From positions 35,377 to 99,376 of the forward strand of contig JAWSVK010000008.1 of NCBI GenBank assembly GCA_033851955.1: a stretch of 64,000 nucleotides of DNA, given 5' to 3'. The first letter of the stretch is position 1, and the number at the start of each line of letters is the position of its first letter. The DNA comes from Profundibacter sp033851955. GTDB lineage: Bacteria; Pseudomonadota; Alphaproteobacteria; Rhodobacterales; Rhodobacteraceae. Shown in pieces: positions 60,677 through 64,000 of the stretch. The position numbers and the translations under genes are program-made. Below the pieces are notes generated by a model, which had not been told where the DNA came from, searched no databases, and was given only the letters and a program-made list of their open reading frames with translations.

Positions 60677-61249
60677 TTAGTCGATCACACCCTCTTCATG
60701 CATCCGGCGAGCATGATATTTCTGGAATGGCTCGTCCGTGTCGTACCCCTTTAACACAACCCACTCCATCATATGTCTGGTGGTGTATTTTTCAAACGCG
60801 CCGGGCATTGTCGCGGCGGAAAATTGGCTCGCCATCACTTGCTCGGGCGTTGTGTCACGTATGAACATCATGGTTGGCGTAAAGATGATACCCCAGCGCC
60901 CCGCCATTTCGCGCTCTGACATCACGGTGCCATCAAAGTCGGTGACCTCAAGATCACCAAATAAGTTCAACTGCACCACGTAGAATTTTTCGCGGATCAA
61001 CGCATCGATTGCCGGTTCGGGAAATACTTTTTCGTGCATTTTGGTGCAATAAATACAGCCCCGTTGCTCCCAGATCAACAACAGACGCTTATCTTGCGCT
61101 TTGGCCTCGGCCAAATCCTCGCGCAGGTCCAAAAACGTGGCCTCAATCCATGTCGGTTTATGCAACCCATCGTCACCCAATTCAACGGCCTCAACAGGTG
61201 TCGCGATTGCCAACACTGCGGCAAAGACAAATCCAAATGTACGCATCAT
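60677..61249 (-). CDS. soxW: SoxW, periplasmic thioredoxin-like protein
   Basis: A 190-residue thioredoxin-fold protein with a signal peptide (to about residue 21) and redox motif CIYC in QRGCIYCTKMHEKVF. It probably receives electrons from SoxV and keeps SoxYZ reduced. AGGA precedes the first of two successive ATGs. The soxV gene is 15 bases upstream. Confidence 0.92.
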   Translation of the reverse strand: MMRTFGFVFAAVLAIATPVEAVELGDDGLHKPTWIEATFLDLREDLAEAKAQDKRLLLIWEQRGCIYCTKMHEKVFPEPAIDALIREKFYVVQLNLFGDLEVTDFDGTVMSEREMAGRWGIIFTPTMMFIRDTTPEQVMASQFSAATMPGAFEKYTTRHMMEWVVLKGYDTDEPFQKYHARRMHEEGVID

Positions 61250-61264
61250 ATTTCCTCTCGTAAA

Positions 61265-62002
61265 TTATCCGAAATTTTGGAACCATGGAAACAGTTTGAT
61301 CATGAGGTTGGCAATCACATTCACGCTGCCCGTCACCATTAATACCGCAAACAAGATCAACATTGCCCCCATCAGCTTTTCGACATAGGTCAAATACTTG
61401 CGGTTGCGCGCCATCCAGCGCAAGAACGGTTTGGCAAAGAAAGCCGCCAAAACGAACGGCGACGTCATCGCCAAGCCGAATGTCATCAACAGCAAGCCGC
61501 CTTCAACCACCGTGTCCTTCATTGAGGCGATGAACAAGATGCTGGCCAACATCGGCCCAACGCAAGCCGACCAACCAAATCCAAAAGCCAATCCCATGAC
61601 ATAGGCGCCGATTATGGTCGACGGATCGCCTTTGCTCTCAAATTTTGCCTCTCGATACAGGAACGGAACGCGCATAACCCCCAGAAAATGCAGGCCAAAT
61701 ACGAATATTATGGCGGCAGCGGCATAAGTCAGTTCTGTCTTCCACATCCGCACCGATTGGCCTGCCGCCGTCGCTCCCATGCCAAGCAGCATGAATATTG
61801 TGGTCACGCCCAAGGCGAAAAACAACGCCGAAATCACCAAACGGCGCGCGGCCCCTGGTGCAATATTATCGTCACTTTGCAGCTCGGACATCGAAATGCC
61901 CGCCATATAGCTAAAGTAAAACGGCACCATTGGCAGCACGCAGGGCGAAAAGAACGCAATGAATCCCTGCAGCATAGCCCCGCCAAATGTCGCATCTAAC
62001 AT
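61265..62002 (-). CDS. soxV: SoxV, CcdA-type membrane thiol transporter
   Basis: A 245-residue DsbD/CcdA-like membrane protein with about six spans. The two redox cysteines are in FFSPCVLPMVPFY and WSACVGPMLASIL. It passes reductant from cytosolic thioredoxin to periplasmic SoxW and SoxYZ. The ATG at 62002 gives the family N-terminus; upstream codons to 62068 would overlap the divergent promoter region. Confidence 0.93.
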   Translation of the reverse strand: MLDATFGGAMLQGFIAFFSPCVLPMVPFYFSYMAGISMSELQSDDNIAPGAARRLVISALFFALGVTTIFMLLGMGATAAGQSVRMWKTELTYAAAAIIFVFGLHFLGVMRVPFLYREAKFESKGDPSTIIGAYVMGLAFGFGWSACVGPMLASILFIASMKDTVVEGGLLLMTFGLAMTSPFVLAAFFAKPFLRWMARNRKYLTYVEKLMGAMLILFAVLMVTGSVNVIANLMIKLFPWFQNFG

Positions 62003-62073
62003 ATCCGCTCTGTCCTTGTCGCTGCCCTGTGAACACATTACTATGTATCTATGTTTAGACAAGAGCACGGTTC
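62003..62073. promoter_or_regulatory. Divergent soxV/soxS control region
   Basis: A 71-base gap between divergent sox transcripts. It contains the AT-rich repeat CTATGTATCTATGTTTA (62041-62057), a plausible SoxR-binding area. No exact published operator could be matched. Confidence 0.35.
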
Positions 62074-62460
62074 ATGGCAGCTTTAATACGGATCATTTCC
62101 CTAGGCTTACTAGGCGTTTTCCTTAGTACAGGACAGATCGGCGCACAAGTTCGACTGATGATGGTCGAAGAATTGGGCTGTCAATGGTGCGCGAAATGGC
62201 AGGCCGAAATTGGCCCGATCTACCCCAAAACATCTGAGGGCCGGATAGCCCCCCTGTTCAAAGTCATGATCAACGACCCGCTTCAGGATGGCATCGTTTT
62301 GAAATCGCCCCCCATCTACACGCCGACATTCATCTTACTAAATGACGACCAAGAGGTTGGGCGAATTGAGGGCTATCAGAGCGACGATTTTTTCTGGTGG
62401 TTCATGGAAACCATGATCAAGAAATTGCCAGAAAACGTGCAAATTGATCCCGGCGCATGA
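62074..62460 (+). CDS. soxS: SoxS, periplasmic thioredoxin-like protein
   Basis: A 128-residue thioredoxin-fold protein with a signal peptide (to about residue 24) and a CQWC redox motif (ELGCQWCAKW). In Paracoccus SoxS reactivates SoxYZ. The later SPPIYTPTFILLND gives the cis-proline. It is divergent from soxV and followed by soxR after 44 bases. Confidence 0.92.
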   Translation: MAALIRIISLGLLGVFLSTGQIGAQVRLMMVEELGCQWCAKWQAEIGPIYPKTSEGRIAPLFKVMINDPLQDGIVLKSPPIYTPTFILLNDDQEVGRIEGYQSDDFFWWFMETMIKKLPENVQIDPGA

Positions 62461-62504
62461 ATTGCAACGCCCATAAGCGGTTTTGAGCCGCCAAGGAGTA
62501 CCCA

Positions 62505-62861
62505 ATGGAAGGCAAATTAGGCAGCATCGCCAACCCAGCCAAAATAGACAAAGGTGTCGACACCGACGAGTTGAGCGGTCGCGCGGCCGAAGCCGCAGCT
62601 TTTCTAAAGGCGCTGGGTCATGAGGGACGTTTAATGATCCTTTGCCATCTAAGTTCCGGTGAGAAAACGGTAACCGAGCTTGAAAAGTTGTTGTCGTCAC
62701 GTCAGGCATCGGTCAGCCAACAGCTGGCGCGTTTACGTCTAGAAGGACTGGTAGAGCACCGCCGCGAAGGCAAGGCGATCTATTACACGCTGGGCGACAC
62801 TAAGGCCCGTCAGGCTATCGATTTGGTCTACAACATGTTCTGCAGTACACCGCAAAACTAA
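62505..62861 (+). CDS. soxR: SoxR, ArsR-family sulfur-responsive repressor
   Basis: A 118-residue winged-helix repressor of sox genes. Helix-turn-helix: SSRQASVSQQLARLRLEGLV. Cys47 (LMILCHLSS) and Cys113 (VYNMFC) suit a dithiol that reacts with persulfide or sulfite. AAGGAG precedes the ATG. It is closely similar to the gene at 56242. An IS200-type element begins within a base or two of its stop. Confidence 0.93.
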   Translation: MEGKLGSIANPAKIDKGVDTDELSGRAAEAAAFLKALGHEGRLMILCHLSSGEKTVTELEKLLSSRQASVSQQLARLRLEGLVEHRREGKAIYYTLGDTKARQAIDLVYNMFCSTPQN

Positions 62862-63354
62862 ACCACTACCGACTTGCGTCGGTAGGATTTTGAACGTGAT
62901 GGTCAAGGTACTGAAGTACGATGTCTTGCGTGATGGCACCGTTGGTGGTTGAAAAGTAACCTCTCCCCCAAAAATGTCGTCCCCAGTAGCGTTTTTTCAA
63001 TTGCGGGAATTCGCGCTGCACTTTGAGAGACGAGCGGCCTTTCATCTTACGCATCAGATCGCTTACCGCCAGCTTTGGTGGGATCGACCCAAACATATGG
63101 ACGTGATCAGACGACAACACGCCGTGGATAATTTCGACGCCATTCTCATTGCAAACCTGTCGGATAATATCGCGCACCCGGATCTGAACGGTGCCAAGCA
63201 ATACTTTGTATCGATATTTTGTCGACCATACGAGGTGGTAACGATGGTAAAAAACGCAAGCAATGGTGACTTTGTGGTGTTTGGGCAAGGAACCAAAGGA
63301 AACCTTGTTTACATGGCCCTATGGCCCGCAACGCCTCTACAAACGTGGCCTTAA
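62862..63354 (-). mobile_element. IS200/IS605-group insertion sequence (tnpA only)
   Basis: The element has one transposase gene and no tnpB. A perfect 8-bp hairpin, CTACCGAC/GTCGGTAG with loop TTGC (62866-62885), lies at its right end and includes the tnpA stop. The left end is less certain; an imperfect hairpin lies at about 63322-63350. The left border fits the point where the neighbouring ATPase frame resumes (63355). Ends are approximate. Confidence 0.75.
62866..63288 (-). CDS. tnpA: IS200-type transposase TnpA
   Basis: A 140-residue single-domain HUH transposase (Y1) acting on single-stranded DNA. The N-terminal YHLVWSTKYRYKVL segment is a family hallmark. The HUH motif is SSDHVHMFGSIPP, and the nucleophilic tyrosine is probably in IVLQYLDHHVQN. 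The start is probably TTG at 63288. No tnpB is present. The reading frame is intact, so it may still be active. Confidence 0.92.
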   Translation of the reverse strand: MPKHHKVTIACVFYHRYHLVWSTKYRYKVLLGTVQIRVRDIIRQVCNENGVEIIHGVLSSDHVHMFGSIPPKLAVSDLMRKMKGRSSLKVQREFPQLKKRYWGRHFWGRGYFSTTNGAITQDIVLQYLDHHVQNPTDASR

Positions 63355-63799
63355 GCGTTTGGTATACGCCTAGAAGGCCGGCTGACGCATATGTATATCA
63401 TCGGCCAAACCGGCACCGGAAAATCGACGTTGCTGTATAACCTTGCGATGCAGGACGCGAAGGCTGGCATTGGCTTTTGTCTTGTGGATCCGCATGGGGA
63501 TCTTGCCGCTGACCTTTCACATAACCTTGGCCATGATCACCTCTATTGGCAGGTTGCCGATCCTCGCAGCCCATACGGATACAATCCCCTCACGCGCGTT
63601 TCTGCGGCCCATCGTCCGTTGGTGGCATCGGGCCTGATAGAAACGCTCAAGAAGCAATGGCCGGACGCCTGGGGAGCGCGTATGGAACACTTGCTGCGCT
63701 ATGCCATTCTTGCTCTGTTGGAAACGCCCCAAGCTGATATCAAGGATATTGTGCGGTTGTATGTGGAAAAGGACTTTCGCCACTCAGTTCTGCAGCATG
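63355..63799 (+). pseudogene. Fragment of a conjugation-type (VirD4/HerA-like) ATPase gene
   Basis: The frame begins inside a gene: FGIRLEGRLTHMYIIG then QTGTGKSTLLYNLA (Walker A), LVDPHGDLAADL (Walker B region) and DPRSPYGYNPL. Such proteins are several hundred residues long and start well before this. An in-frame TAA at 63352 marks the join with the IS200-type element. After residues VEKDFRHSVLQHV the family sequence stops and IS3-type end sequence begins (about 63798). So the gene has lost both ends; the ATG at 63391 is not a real start. Confidence 0.8.
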
Positions 63800-64000
63800 T
63801 ACTAGTGTTCTTGTCCCGTTTAGTTCCGGTCTCCCAACTCATTTATGCAGCCTTTCGCTCGAATGCCTAGGGGTTTTCGCCGCCCAGCGATGAATGGCGG
63901 CGGCGTGGATTTTAGAACCCGTTGATGTACTGAAACATAGCTCCTTCTGCTTGGCGACGTGTGTTCCAGCGGTTGCGCCAGATCAGCTCTTCCTTGATGG
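63798..64000 (-). mobile_element. Partial IS3-family insertion sequence
   Basis: Includes the transposase remnant and about 45 bases of IS end up to the break in the ATPase gene. The end sequence begins TGTACTAGTGTTCTTGTCCC. The other end lies outside the window, so family subgroup and target duplication cannot be determined. Confidence 0.6.
63843..64000 (-). pseudogene. Decayed C-terminal end of an IS3-family transposase (OrfB), continuing past window
   Basis: The minus-strand frame reads IKEELIWRNRWNTRRQAEGA then MFQYINGF, stop, NPRRRHSSLGGENP, stop, AFERKAA and the natural stop. This is the end of the rve integrase domain of IS3-group OrfB. Stops at 63912-63914 (in place of the expected tyrosine) and 63867-63869 make it inactive. 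The likely IS end lies near 63798. Confidence 0.82.

Noticed and set aside
63391..63870. Intact small ATPase of 159 residues
   Set aside because: Family residues continue in frame upstream of the ATG to the insertion boundary, and the last 24 or so residues are insertion-sequence DNA, so it is a truncated remnant.
1..64000. CRISPR arrays, tRNA and rRNA genes
   Set aside because: No regularly spaced repeats and no cloverleaf or rRNA-like segments were recognised by eye; a tRNAscan and CRISPR search would settle it.

Overview
The window looks like a chromosomal segment of a marine Rhodobacterales (roseobacter-type) alphaproteobacterium. Four things point there. A SAM/SAH-type riboswitch, a class known almost only from this order, sits in front of metK. 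The gene runs accBC-aat-DUF2155-NDUFA12 and irr/fabA/fabB/fabI are typical of the group. There is a pca operon for protocatechuate. There is a periplasmic thiosulfate-oxidising sox cluster. Protein similarities are judged from memory of families; no database search was run.

Layout. 1-8 kb: a PreT-like oxidoreductase (cut by the window edge), accBC, a methyltransferase, aat, a DUF2155/MCE/NDUFA12 trio, RidA, clpX and clpP. 8-9.1 kb: an MtfA-type peptidase between two 36-bp imperfect direct repeats; the outer repeat is a relic of the 3' end of the next gene. 9.1-14.1 kb: a translationally coupled operon (family III CoA-transferase, a deviant acyl-CoA dehydrogenase, a ThDP enzyme) with a divergent LysR regulator. 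The dehydrogenase lacks both usual catalytic glutamates and resembles 3-sulfinopropionyl-CoA desulfinase. 14.2-16.4 kb: rpe, a thioredoxin-like protein, gph and a small membrane protein. 16.6-21 kb: a GlnA4-like glutamine synthetase paralogue with aldehyde dehydrogenase, GFA protein and iron alcohol dehydrogenase, which together suggest a gamma-glutamylated monoamine (ethanolamine-like) route. 22.8-29 kb: a GlxA-type regulator, a BKACE enzyme, an acyl-CoA dehydrogenase, an NDP-forming acyl-CoA ligase and a very CaiD-like hydratase, which fit carnitine/gamma-butyrobetaine breakdown. A 240-bp element with inverted termini lies inside that operon.

29-46 kb is mostly housekeeping: trmB, metK with its riboswitch, lnt, a CorC-type protein, ybeY, phoH-like, two envelope proteins sharing an unnamed domain, miaB, osmC, irr, trmL, fabA, fabB, fabI, and a few single metabolic genes. 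46.4-52.5 kb: pobA-pcaD-pcaC-pcaH-pcaG-BKACE-pcaB takes 4-hydroxybenzoate to beta-ketoadipate. The embedded BKACE may replace the missing pcaIJ/pcaF steps. A perfect 13-bp inverted repeat overlaps the predicted pobA promoter. 52.5-56.2 kb: an MFS transporter, a zinc alcohol dehydrogenase and an enolase-superfamily enzyme.

56.2-62.9 kb: soxS-soxR diverge from soxV-W-X-Y-Z-A-B. The usual downstream soxCD are absent and a second soxR-like gene lies in their place; a strong intrinsic terminator separates soxA from soxB. 62.9-64 kb is insertion-sequence scar tissue: an IS200-type element and a decayed IS3 transposase each truncate one end of a conjugation-type ATPase gene.
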